Assembly: GCA_964035575.1 (NCBI GenBank)
Contig: OZ037880.1
Location: 868,001 to 932,000, forward strand
From: Rhynchopus sp. YZ270_cl-10
Lineage: Eukaryota > Euglenozoa > Diplonemea > Diplonemida > Diplonemidae
Length of the DNA stretch: 64,000 nucleotides
Reading direction: 5' to 3'
Shown here: piece by piece, positions 43,633 to 55,235 of the stretch
Layout of the letters: each line of letters opens with the position of its first letter
Numbering within the stretch: position 1 is the first letter of the stretch
Made by a program: the position numbers and the translations under genes
Notes under the pieces: generated by a model
Told to the model about the DNA's origin: nothing
Databases searched by the model: none
The model's input: only the letters and a program-made list of their open reading frames with translations

Positions 43633-46600
43633 CGTTGTAACAGATGCGTTACAACGGATGCGTTGGAACGGATGCGTTGGAACGGATGCGTTGGAACGGA
43701 TGCGTTGGAACGGATGCGATGTAACGGATGCGTTGTAACGGATGAGTTACAACGGATGCGTTGGAACGGATGCGTTGTAACGGATGCGTTTCAACGGATG
43801 CGTTGTAACAGATGCGTTGGAACGGATGCGTCAGAACGGATGAGTTCGAACGGATGCGTTAGAACGGATGTGTTGTAACGCACGCGTTCGAACGGATGCG
43901 TTGTAACGGATGCGTTAGAACGGATGCGTTGCAACGGATGCGTTAGAACGGACGTGTTGTAACGCACGCGTTCGAACCGATGCGTTGTAACGGATGCGTT
44001 AGAACGCATGCGTTAGAACGGATGCGTTAGAACGGATGCGATGTAACGGATGGGTTGTGACGGATGCGTTCGAACGGATGCGTCGTAACAGATGCGTTGG
44101 AACGGATGCGTTGCAACGGATGCGTTCGAACGGATGCGTTAGAACGGATGCGTTCGAACGGATGCGTCGTAACGGATGCGATGTAACGGATGCGTTGTGA
44201 CGGATGCGTTGTAACGGATGCGTTAGAACGGATGCGTCGTAACGGATGCGTTAGAACGGATGCGTTGTAACGGATGCGATAGAACGGATGCGTTGTAACG
44301 GATGCGTTGTAACGGATGCGTCGTAACGGATGCGTTAGAACGGATGCGTTGTAACGGATGCGTTGTAACGGATGCGTCGTAACGGATGCGTTCGAACGGA
44401 TGCGTTAGAACGGATGCGTCGTAACGGATGCGATAGAACGGATGCGTTGTAACGGATGCGTTGTAACGGATGCGTCGTAACGGATGCGTTAGAACGGATG
44501 CGTTAGAACGGATGCGTTGTAACGGATGCGATAGAACGGATGCGTTGTAACGGATGCGTTGTAACGGATGCGTTAGAACGGATGCGTCGTAACGGATGCG
44601 TTAGAACGGATGCGTTGTAACGGATGCGATAGAACGGATGCGTTGTAACGGATGCGTTGTAACGGATGCGTCGTAACGGATGCGTTAGAACGGATGCGTT
44701 GTAACGGATGCGTTGTAACGGATGCGTCGTAACGGATGCGTTGTAACGGATGCGTTAGAACGGATGCGTTGTAACGGATGCGATAGAACGGATGCGTTGT
44801 AACGGATGCGTTGTAACGGATGCGTCGTAACGGATGCGTTAGAACGGATGCGTTAGAACGGATGCGTTGTAACGGATGCGATAGAACGGATGCGTTGTAA
44901 CGGATGCGTTGTAACGGATGCGTCGTAACGGATGCGTTAGAACGGATGCGTTAGAACGGATGCGTTGTAACGGATGCGATAGAACGGATGCGTTGTAACG
45001 GATGCGATGTAACGGATGCGTTGTAACGGATGCGTTCGAACGGATGCGTTAGAACGGATGCGTTAGAACGGGTGCGTTGTAACGGATGCGTTCGAACGGA
45101 TGCGTCGTAACGGATTCGTCGTAACGGATGCGTAAGAACGGATGAGTTGTAACGGATGCGTTAGAACGGACGCGTTGTAACGGATGCGTTAGAACGGATG
45201 CGTTGTAACGGATGCGTTAGAACGGATGCGTTGTAACGGATGCGTTGTAACGGATGCGTTCGAACGGATGCGTTGTAACGGATGCGTTAGAACGGATGCG
45301 TTGTAATGGATGCGTTGTAACGGATGCGTTAGAACGGATGCGTTGTAACGGATGCGTCGTAACGGATGCGTTGTAACGGATGCGTCGTAACGGATTCGTC
45401 GTAACGGATGCGTAAGAACGGATGAGTTGTAACGGACGCGTTAGAACGGACGCGTTGTAACGGATGCGTTAGAACGGATGCGTTGTAACGGATGCGTTAG
45501 AACGGATGCGTTGTAACGGATGCGTTGTAACGGATGCGTTCGAACGGATGCGTCGTAACGGATGCGTTCGAACGGATGCGATGTAACGGATGGGTTGTGA
45601 CGGATGCGTTAGAACGGATGCGTTGTAACGGATGCGTTAGAACGGATGCGTTAGAACGGATGCGTTGTAACGGATGCGTTAGAACGGATGCGTTGTAACG
45701 GATGCGTTAGAACGGATGCGTTGTAACGGATGCGTTGTAACGGATGCGTCGTAACGGATGCGTTCGAACGGATGCGTTAGAACGGATGCGTTGTAACGGA
45801 TGCGTTAGAACGGATGCGTTGTAACGGATGGGTTGTAACGGATGCGTTAGAACGGATGCGTTGTAACGGATGCGTTAGAACGGATGCGTTGTAACGGATG
45901 GGTTGTTACGGATGCGTTTCAACGGATGCGTTAGAACGGATGAGTTGTAACGGACGCGTTGTAACGGATGCGTTGTAACGGATGCGTTAGAACGGATGCG
46001 TTGTAACGGATGCGTCGTAACGGATGCGTTGTAACGGATGCGTTGTAACGGATGCGATGTAACGGATGCGTTGTAACGGATGCGTTCGAACGGATGCGTT
46101 AGAACGGATGCGTTAGAACGGGTGCGTTGTAACGGATGCGTTCGAACGGATGCGTCGTAACGGATTCGTCGTAACGGATGCGTAAGAACGGATGAGTTGT
46201 AACGGATGCGTTAGAACGGACGCGTTGTAACGGATGCGTTAGAACGGATGCGTTGTAACGGATGCGTTAGAACGGATGCGTTGTAACGGATGCGTTGTAA
46301 CGGATGCGTTCGAACGGATGCGTTAGAACGGATGCGTTGTAACGGATGCGTTAGAACGGATGCGTTGTAATGGATGCGTTGTAACGGATGCGTTAGAACG
46401 GATGCGTTGTAACGGATGCGTAAGAACGGATGAGTTGTAACGGATGCGTTAGAACGGACGCGTTGTAACGGATGCGATGTAACGGATGCGTTGTAACGGA
46501 TGCGTTCGAACGGATGCGTTAGAACGGATGCGTTAGAACGGGTGCGTTGTAACGGATGCGTTCGAACGGATGCGTCGTAACGGATTCGTCGTAACGGATG

Positions 46601-47838
46601 CGTAAGAACGGATGAGTTGTAACGGATGCGTTAGAACGGACGCGTTGTAACGGATGCGTTAGAACGGATGCGTTGTAACGGATGCGTTAGAACGGATGCG
46701 TTAGAACGGATGCGTTAGAACGGATGCGTTGTAACGGATGCGTTAGAACGGATGCGATGTAACGGATGGGTTGTGACGGATGCGTTCGAACGGATGCGTC
46801 GTAACAGATGCGTTGGAACGGATGCGTTGCAACGGATGCGTTCGAACGGATGCGTTAGAACGGATGCGTTCGAACGGATGCGTCGTAACGGATGCGATGT
46901 AACGGATGCGTTGTGACGGATGCGTTGTAACGGATGCGTTAGAACGGATGCGTCGTAACGGATGCGTTGTAACGGATGCGTCGTAACGGATTCGTCGTAA
47001 CGGATGCGTAAGAACGGATGAGTTGTAACGGACGCGTTAGAACGGACGCGTTGTAACGGATGCGTTAGAACGGATGCGTTGTAACGGATGCGTTAGAACG
47101 GATGCGTTGTAACGGATGCGTTGTAACGGATGCGTTCGAACGGATGCGTCGTAACGGATGCGTTCGAACGGATGCGATGTAACGGATGGGTTGTGACGGA
47201 TGCGTTAGAACGGATGCGTTGTAACGGATGCGTTAGAACGGATGCGTTAGAACGGATGCGTTGTAACGGATGCGTTAGAACGGATGCGTTGTAACGGATG
47301 CGTTAGAACGGATGCGTTGTAACGGATGCGTTGTAACGGATGCGTCGTAACGGATGCGTTCGAACGGATGCGTTAGAACGGATGCGTTGTAACGGATGCG
47401 TTAGAACGGATGCGTTGTAACGGATGGGTTGTAACGGATGCGTTAGAACGGATGCGTTGTAACGGATGCGTTAGAACGGATGCGTTGTAACGGATGGGTT
47501 GTTACGGATGCGTTTCAACGGATGCGTTAGAACGGATGAGTTGTAACGGACGCGTTGTAACGGATGCGTTGTAACGGATGCGTTAGAACGGATGCGTTGT
47601 AACGGATGCGTTAGAACGGATGCGTTGTAACGGATGCGTTAGAACGGATGCGTTGTAACGGATGCGTTAGAACGGATGCGTTGTAACGGATGCGTTGTAA
47701 CGGATGCGTTGTAACGGATGCGTTGTGACGGATGCGTTCGAACGGATGCGTCGTAACGGATGCGTTCGAACGGATGCGTTAGAACGGATGCGTTTGAACG
47801 GATGCGTTAGAACGGATGCGTTGTAATGGATGCGTTAG
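43633..47838 (+). repeat. Expanded 14-bp array of unit 5 (about 300 units)
   Basis: About 4.2 kb of 14-bp units GATGCGTTNNAACG, where NN is mostly GT, AG or CG. It starts like the arrays of units 1-4 but lacks one unit near 43810, then diverges and carries larger internal duplications. For example, the block from about 45361 recurs from about 46957, an offset of 1,596 bp, which is 114 units. The variant run with GGGTGCGTTG and GGATTCGTCG recurs near 45070, 46110 and 46530. The array ends at about 47838 in unrelated sequence. Open frames inside the repeats are not genes. Confidence 0.9.
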
Positions 47839-48156
47839 TAATAGGAGAAATCGAGAGATGGGCGCAGGAATTAAAACCCGGTAGAAATGTACTGCGCCAA
47901 TATATTTTCTGAAACCCTTATTTTTTTTACATTCCTCTGTAGTCCTCTCTGTACAGCTGAATCGTGTTTTGCCCGCCGGTGTCTTCTGGATGCTCAGAAC
48001 GCAGTACCGTCACAGATGTTGGTTTGGAAAGTAGTGTGTAAAGTATTGCAAAAAGTACTGCAAAAAGTTTGCCCTCGGTACCTTCTTCAGTATGAGAATA
48101 TATATCCATGTAAGTTTACCCTATTTTCTGCGGTACTTTCTGCCCTACTTTCTAAC

Positions 48157-49609
48157 TTAGCTCATCTTCCTCCATGAACTGCAGGAAGCAAATGGTCCAC
48201 CTTCGAGTACCCGAATCCACTTGTCTTGAGTTTGCACAGAGATGACTTCCTGAATGCGTGATATGTCGTTAGTGATAATTGGATTTGGTAGCGTCTTATT
48301 ATTGAGCAAGAAGAGAGTTGTTCCACCAAAGTGTGATGGAGCATTTGAGTTATTGCTACTGTTATACACATAGATCTCTTGTGCGTCTAAGTTTGAGTTG
48401 AAGTCAAATGATGTTGGATGATTTATTATTGTACGTGGGTTGAGGTCTATGCCATCAATGTCGATTCTCTTCCAACCACTCCATGCACTACCTTTGCGTA
48501 ATCGTGAGTATCGTCTTTCACTGAAGACAGCTATGAGTTCCTGAATAACGTAAGTATCAAAAAGCTTAACATCTAGTATGATCTCATAGCTACCTATATC
48601 TTCAGTCGGACCATTTTGTAAGTTTGTCAGATTGTACATCAGGTATACCCCACTTGTTGTCTTTGTGTCAAGATCAATCACAGTGTTGGTAGGTTATCCT
48701 CTGTCATCCTGGTATGGTTGATATATTTTGTTTTCGATGAGTAACCTTGATGCATTGTCTTTACTGTCCATAGTAGATTCCAAGGTTATTGTTAGGGCAG
48801 TGTCTTTGTTGTTCATAGTATTCTCAAGTGTCATTCGTAGTGTATTATCTTTGTTGTCCATCGTATTCTCAAGTGTTGCTCGTAGGGTATTGTCTTTACT
48901 GTCCATAGTTGATTCTAGTGTTGTCGTTAATGCATTGTCTTTCGTGTCCATAGTAGATTCCAAACTAGTTGTCAGTATATTATCTTTGCTATCCATAATG
49001 CTCTCAAGTGTTTCCTAACTCAAGTCTTCACTCGATGTCCATGCTGTCCACGGCACTCCTACTCCTTTACGGATTCGAACATACTTCTTAAGGGAGAACA
49101 CAGCGAACAGCTTTTGTGTGACATAGTTTTCGAAGACCTTTGTTGTGACAATGAGTTCATAGCTGTTCAAGTTTGTGGGGGCGTTTTGTAAATTTGTCCA
49201 GTCGTATAGGTAGTGAACTCCTTGGGTTGTGTATGGTGCCACATTCAAGTCGCCATTTGTATCATCTTTATGGTTGTAGTATGGTGTTGGGATCAAGTCT
49301 CTTGTGATTGTGTCTTTGGTATCCATCAGAGTTTCGAGATCACTTCTTGCTGCATCAATTCTCCCTTGTACATCACTCATGTAGGCTTGAGTATGCCATT
49401 CATATGCACCCAATATCTTTTGACACAAGCAACTGATCATCACCAGAAGCTTCAGGTACCCTATGCGTGACAATCTCATCAATATGCTTCGTAACAATCT
49501 CACCATCCTCCTTTATAGCAATATGACCATCAGGAGCATTATCTGGTAGGATTGCTGTTGATTTATCGGATTGAAGATAACCAAATACCATTATTTTATT
49601 ATAGTACAC
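48157..49609 (-). pseudogene. Virus-like tail-fibre fragment (fossil)
   Basis: Minus-strand pieces resemble tail-fibre or receptor-binding proteins of tailed viruses. Two segments share a knob-like pattern with a NAPTN or NGPTED block, a K-x-F-x-x-Y-V-x-Q-x-L core and a R-x-R-K-G-x-x-W-x-x-W ending. Between them lies a run of about six 15-residue repeats (L-E-S-T-M-D-S-K-D-N type) that should form a trimeric coiled-coil shaft. An N-terminal piece contains DNAPDGHIAIKEDGEIV. The element is broken, in roughly three or four pieces, and A/T-richer than host genes. Age unknown; readable homology suggests it is not very old. The 318 bp to its left (47839-48156) hold nothing I recognise. Confidence 0.55.
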
Positions 49610-49641
49610 ATCACAATGAATGATGTGTCAAAAACAGCTAC

Positions 49642-49676
49642 CTACCCCCGGGGGGGGGGGGGGGGTAGGTAGGTGT
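49642..49676. repeat. Inverted repeat around a G run
   Basis: CTACCTACCCCC faces its complement across a run of about 17 G. A second GC hairpin, CGCGCGCGAAGCGCGCGCG, lies at about 49783-49801. Both sit between the virus-like fragment and the HNH-like fragment. Confidence 0.7.
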
Positions 49677-49869
49677 TTTTCAATATTTTCAGTGTCTCCC
49701 ACAATTTTCCGCTTTTTTTTTTTTTTTTTTTTGGAACTTTCACAGCTGTTCCCAACTTTCGAACTTTTGCGAGGGGGCGCGCGCGAAGCGCGCGCGGGTT
49801 TTTTTTTTTTAAATTATTTTCAGTCGGAGCTGACACGTATGGAAAATCCATACGTACTTATTTTATTTT

Positions 49870-50423
49870 TGGGGGGGCTGCGTAATCCCTGGGCGGATAC
49901 GCTATGGAGATATGTAGGCTCCCTTCCCACATGGATTTTTGATTCCCGAATTGAAGCAGAGAAGAAAAAAGGTAGTGCGCATTCCAGTAGTGATTCAAAC
50001 ACAATCAAGAAGCGTCTTGCCGTTGCAAAGGTGAAAGAGAGACCTTGTGCAATGTGCATGACGCGCACGGACGTCACAAGTGCGCACATTCTCTGACAGA
50101 AGTGGCATGCAACTGAACTTGGTATCTCCTATGATGGCTTTTGCAACATGCTTCCTCTGTGTGGAACGAAGGGACGGAAGGGCTCTTGTCACGACATGTT
50201 CGACTGTGGTGAAGCGGGTTTCTGTAAGACGGCGGATGGTTGGAAAGTAATTGGAGGTCCGCATCACGGGACTGATCCTAATTTCGCTAAACCTGACAGC
50301 TACCATACACGCTCGCTACATACCCATTTGGCATGGTGTTTAGTAGGCAAAAAAATAATGTACACGATGGGTGACAGTGGACTAGAAAAAGATGACAGAA
50401 TCTGGAAGTGTCGAAAGTCTTGA
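49870..50423 (+). pseudogene. HNH-nuclease-like fragment (probably part of the same virus-like insert)
   Basis: Readable pieces include a CAMC cysteine pair followed by a histidine and then GFCNMLPLCGTKGRKGSCH and HTHLAW, a spacing that resembles HNH-type endonucleases. It is broken, with about one or two breaks. Its position beside the tail-fibre-like pieces suggests a shared viral origin, but it could be an unrelated homing-type fragment. Confidence 0.4.
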
Positions 50424-51005
50424 AAGAGAGGAGACTCCCCTTGAAGTGAGCCCCGAAAGAATGGTCAATTGGTGCTCTCTTCATCATCCAGAATATAAGG
50501 AGGGGCGTGCTATATCCGAGGATCTAAAGCAAAAACATGCAAAGAGATCACAGGAGTCCGTGTCGTCAAGTCAGGGGCTGTCAATGCACCCACCAGCTTC
50601 TTCCCCGGCATCAACAACGGGGGGGTGCTACAGACCTCCCAGGACGCGGGCAGTTCTAATGGGGGATTATATTGTGTGTGTGTGTGGTTTAAACCCTTCG
50701 TTCAGCATATCTGTTTTGCTTTTCTTCCGTTTGTTATTCTAGTTACACAGGTCTTTTGGGCGGGATGCCATTAGCGTCCGCTGACATTCTTTAAAACTGT
50801 CAACCATTCTGTAGATGCTTTTTTCTTTCTTTCTTTCCTTTCTTGATTTCACATTAATTGGTGGAGGGGTAAAACAAAAAGACCCGTGTCTGACGGGTTA
50901 TTTTAGTTGCCATTCCATTCTGTGTTGGGTTGATACAGTACTTTACAATAGCGGAGAGATAAAAAAAAGGACAACGTCACAACTTTTTACCGTGACTCAA
51001 GGAAG
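50424..51005. other. Spacer between HNH-like and ankyrin fragments
   Basis: An open frame of about 116 codons (50392-50742) crosses here but shows no domain and a low-complexity tail. T-rich sequence follows. No gene assigned. Confidence 0.4.
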
Positions 51006-51380
51006 GTGTCTGCGGTGAAGCTGTTGCTGAAGCACGGTGCAAAGGCGGACGGCGGTGCCACCACCGCTCTGGAGCAGGCTGTGGTGGAGGGCAGCCTCGA
51101 CATCTGCGAGGTGCTCTTCGACAACGGGGCAGACCCGCTGCACATGACGAGCGGTGGGATGACCTGCCTCGCACTTGCGGAGTCTTACTCAGAGGAAACT
51201 GCGGAGCTGCTGCGTGGGTGCCTTGCAAAGACGCCACCTGGTCAGGAGAGCAGAGGGGTGAAGAGGAAACGGGAGGAGTTGGAAGTGGAGGAAGCAACGG
51301 AGACTGCGGAGGAGCAGGTGAGTGAGGAGGAGGAGGACGCGATGGAGCACTCCTGCCATGCTGTCACAAATGATGTATAA
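51006..51380 (+). pseudogene. 5'-truncated ankyrin-repeat gene fragment
   Basis: About 124 codons that begin in the middle of an ankyrin repeat (VSAVKLLLKHGAKAD) and continue with TTALEQAVVEGSLDICEVLF, DNGADPLHM and TCLALAESYSEETAELL. A basic patch KRKREE and a Glu-rich tail follow. No ATG occurs in frame back to the preceding stop at about 50949. The sequence just upstream (TTTTTACCGTGACTCAAG) could be a splice acceptor. Either upstream exons were missed, or the 5' part was lost next to the repeat and virus-like insert. Codon use is host-like. Confidence 0.55.
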
Positions 51381-51940
51381 TACGCGATTCATATTTGGTG
51401 GAGAAGGTTCCACCTGTTCCGTTCAACTCCCTAATCAAGGATAAAAACCCGTGCGCTGACGAACTGTCTCTCGTGAGCGATCTTCCCTTCCAAAAATTAA
51501 TAAAAAACGACCCCCCCGTAAATTTTGTATCTGGTGTGCTTGTTTCCGTTTGAAATACAAAAGGCATGTGTCTTGTTTTTCGTTCAACGCCAAAAGGTTG
51601 CAAACCTGAGTGACTCATACGTTACGACAAGATTGAAATGAAGTAACTAAGGGCAAAGGGATCTTTGACATCTTTCTTACGACGAATATCCTCATTGTTC
51701 GCCAAGAGATCAGCAGGAGCAATTTTGCCTTACTCTTTTGTTCACAACATAACCACGACCCCCTGAATATGCGCAGTGGTCGCCACATTCGTAGGAAACG
51801 TGAACTCGTAGCCAGACACAAAGTGTTTGGTAACTTTTAACGCTCTTAACTCCTGTATCACTTATCTGAAACCCTTTCAACCGCACCCCCCCTCCCTCTC
51901 TTTGATTGATTACCACCTATGACACAGAGCCGGTACACAA
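51381..51940. other. Spacer upstream of the SAM-domain gene
   Basis: No gene seen. C-rich sequence lies at 51875-51900, shortly before the start codon of the SAM-domain gene. Confidence 0.5.
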
Positions 51941-54900
51941 ATGACATCGCAATGGAGTGTCGCGGCATCGGTGGCTGGTGTGACAGGTGTTGGGCTTGGA
52001 GCAGCTGCAGCATACGGATGCAGTAGGGGGTGCACCGGTGCACGCGGGGAAGCGATCACTGGAAATTATGAAGGTGACCACACGAGGTGGACGTCGAACG
52101 ATGTCGCAGCGTGGCTGGTCAGCAAGGGCATCACGTCTGAGTCCGCTATTATCTTCAAAAAAGAGAACATTGACGGGAGCATTCTCAAGAGTGTCACTTC
52201 GGACACTCTGAAGCAGATGGGGGTGACTAAACTGGGTGACTTAATGAAGATTGAAACACTCATTGCACAGTTGCTGGATGAGCAGCCGGCGTCTCCTGTG
52301 AGCCAGGTTCCGGTTGGCGAGACGGAGAGATCGCGGGTAGTGAATCCTCTTGACCCTGAGGTTGGTATCCTGCGCAAGGCCGTGGTTGCAACAGCTACTG
52401 CGCGGACTGCAACTGTACCCTCTCCAACAGCAGCAGCAGCAGCACCCGAAACGACAGAGGAGTCCATGGACGCTAGGTACGCAAGCATCGTGGATGGGAA
52501 CATCGAGTCCCTGGAACGCGTCGCCTCCTTCATCACCTCGAGAGAGTTCAAGATCGCTCCAGCAGCTCAGCAGAAGATCCAGCTGAAGAAGGTTGTCGAG
52601 CTCCTCACCAACCTCCTCGGATTCTCCGAGGAAATACCGCCGGCAGAGGCACAGCGGCTTGTTCAGCATATCCAGTATGTCCCTCTCTCCCCTCCCATTT
52701 TCCTCTTTATATTGTACCTGATGTGTTGCTATTTCTATTCGTCTTTGCAGAGCTGTGTACACTCATGTTAAAAGCTTTGGCGATTTGGATGACGAGGGTG
52801 AGCAAACGGGGGAGGAGAAGAAGGAGTCGGAGAAGAGTGCGCGTCTTGTTCGCATTCTGCAGTTTAAGAAGTACCTCGCGTCGTCGGATGACGAGGACCT
52901 GGGTGGCATGATGGAGGAGCTGCGTGCCGTCGTCGGTGACATCGACAATTGCAGCGACATGGAGGAGCTGCAGGCACTCAACGAAGTCTTTGAGCTTCTC
53001 CAGGAACGCAATAGCGCGCTCCACCAGAAGGCCGAGGAGCTCAAGTCCCAGAAGACACAGGCACTTCAGGAGAACGGTGAGAAGAAGCTCCTCTTGGTAT
53101 GTGCATTTTTGTTTTAAATGGATGTAGGACTGCATGGTTGGGGTCCACCCCGGTACAGCCGGTCATGTACCAAGGTACATTGTCACGAGAGGGCTTTGTA
53201 TTTCAACTCAACTTTGTTTTAAATATATCAAATAAGTACATTGAGGTCAGAGGACTGTTTCTGGTCTGTGGTAACAGAGGCAACAATGTAGTTTTCTGTA
53301 TTCGTAGACCACCCATCATGACCACCATCTTCACAGACCGCACAGCTCCTCAACAAGGACTTCTCTGTCATCCCGCTGCATAAGCAGGAGGAGTACCTCC
53401 GCACCGCTGTCGACATTCTCAGCAGTTACATGGAAAGTGAAGGCAGCAACCCCACGCTGTGCCTGAAGCTCCGCGACCTGATCAAGCTGAAGAAGAACGA
53501 GTACGAGACCAACAAAGCCGCGGCAGGAGGCAATGCAGTGACGGAAGAATCCCCCATCCACGACCGCCTTCTCAGGCTCACCGAACTCCTCGCCAGCGAC
53601 AAGTTCGAAACCTTCCCCATGAAGATGCGCTTTGAGGTACTGGAGCGTGCGTACAACACACTGGACACCCTCTCTCCCGAGTCCCTTGCACAGCATCACG
53701 AGGTGACAACGAAGCTGGTCGGGTTGTTGAAGGAGAGACACGTTCAGACTGCACGCGCAAGCGGTATCGAAGAAAGCAATGACGACGATGACGAAGAAGT
53801 CAGAGACGAGGAGTCTAGCGAGCCCCCCATGAGCGAGGTTGTGAAAGCAAACAACCGCTCCCCACAGAACGAGGTGAACCTTCTCCCCAAGGTTTTTGAA
53901 AGGTTGAAGACCTTCGGTGATGAGGGTGCAACGCAGTTTGAGTTCAACACTCTTCTCTGGGTTGTGGCGCAGATCAGCCAGGTATGTTGTTTTTTTAAAG
54001 TCAAGTTACGCAATGTTACTGAATCTGGCACTCACCGAATTAACCAATTCTGTTTTATTACGTTCAATATAAATGAACACATCTAGCATCCTTTGGCGTA
54101 CTAGATTCTGAAAATATTAGACTTTTTTTGCGAAATCTAAACCACGTACTCACCGACCAGGTTCTCTCGAAGGTTCTTCCTGCAGACCAGTTCCGTGACA
54201 TGATGGAGCCGGTCCACAAGATGCTGATGCACAGGATGGACGAAACCACAAACTTCCCCAGCTCCAAGCATAAGTCCTCTGTTGGCTTTGCTTTCAAGAA
54301 GGTATGTTCCAGCTCTTTCCCTTTGTCCAGGAATTTTTCCTCAATACTTTGTTCTGCTCATTTGCAAGAACCGACCCTAAGGTCCATCTTCAAACTTTTT
54401 GCTTTCATCGGGTTATAAATTTTCATATCACCACCAAGGCTCTTTCTATTGGGATCTATATTTACTCTACCTTACAATTTTCACATTGTTTGCACCACAG
54501 ACCGCTGACACCAACACGTTCGTACTGAATGTGAGCGACAAAGCGACGATCAGCGAAGTTGCCAAGCATGACGAGACGGAAGAAACCCCTTCCCGTAAGG
54601 TGCGCCCGTTGTCCGCCATTCTCATCGGTGCCGACTCCGCCAAGGGCACAGAGTCCCTCGAGGTGCAGCACGTTGCATACTTCCTTCGCAAAGAGCTTGG
54701 CTACGAAGTCATGTGCCTCACCGGCAAGGACGCCACCGCACAAAACCTTGAAATGGCCATCAGAGCCTCTTCCCTCGTCATCGTCAGAGGGACTGTCGAT
54801 GCCCAGACAAAAGAAATTGCGCTCCAGGATGGTTCTGTGAGTCTGAAATGGCTGAGGGAACGTGCAAATGAGGGGACCGCGTTTGTGCTTGATGGGTTAA

Positions 54901-55235
54901 CGGAGTGCAGTTTTGCGACGATGAAGAACGAGATCACGCTTGAGTTGGATGATGCCACCGTCACGGAGATGAACTGCACGTTGTCGTGGTTGTTCGATGG
55001 CATCTTCCTTCCCCTGATCCCCGAGATGCTCACGTTGCCAGAGGCGCCACGCACCATCGGCGGGTTGGTCACGTCCCTGCAGGAATACCTCATCGGTGAC
55101 ATGCCCTACCAGTACGACGTCGCTAACGCATCTATGTGGAACACCGTAATCTCGTACGGCGACGCAGAAGAGGGTGAAGGAGATGAGGATGAGGATGAGG
55201 ATGCGGATGAGAATGAGGACAACAGTGAGCAATAA
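51941..55235 (+). CDS. SAM-domain protein with C-terminal caspase-like fold, five exons
   Basis: Exons 51941-52674, 52751-53096, 53337-53981, 54161-54301 and 54501-55235 give 866 residues; every intron has a GTATGT donor. Layout: a hydrophobic segment at residues about 6-26, probably a membrane anchor; a SAM domain at about 49-112 (WTSNDVAAWLVSKGI ... LKQMGVTKLGDLMKI); an Ala/Thr/Pro linker; then about 430 mostly helical residues with acidic patches, possibly HEAT/ARM-like. A C-terminal domain follows (about 657-755) and an Asp/Glu tail. The C-terminal domain follows the caspase-fold pattern of C14 and CHAT proteins (SAILIGADS ... ELGYEVMCLTGKDAT ... SLVIVRGT ... AFVLDGLTECS), but the GHG histidine position reads RGT and the DAC position reads DGL, so it is probably inactive. 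The domain order SAM plus a signalling fold suggests a scaffold. I do not know an orthologue. Confidence 0.8.

Noticed and set aside
31597-47838. CRISPR-like array
   Set aside because: The repeats are contiguous 14-mers without spacers, lie in a eukaryotic locus, and have no cas genes.
31597-47838. Telomere or subtelomere repeat
   Set aside because: The 14-bp unit is not TTAGGG-like, and ordinary genes lie on both sides within the window.
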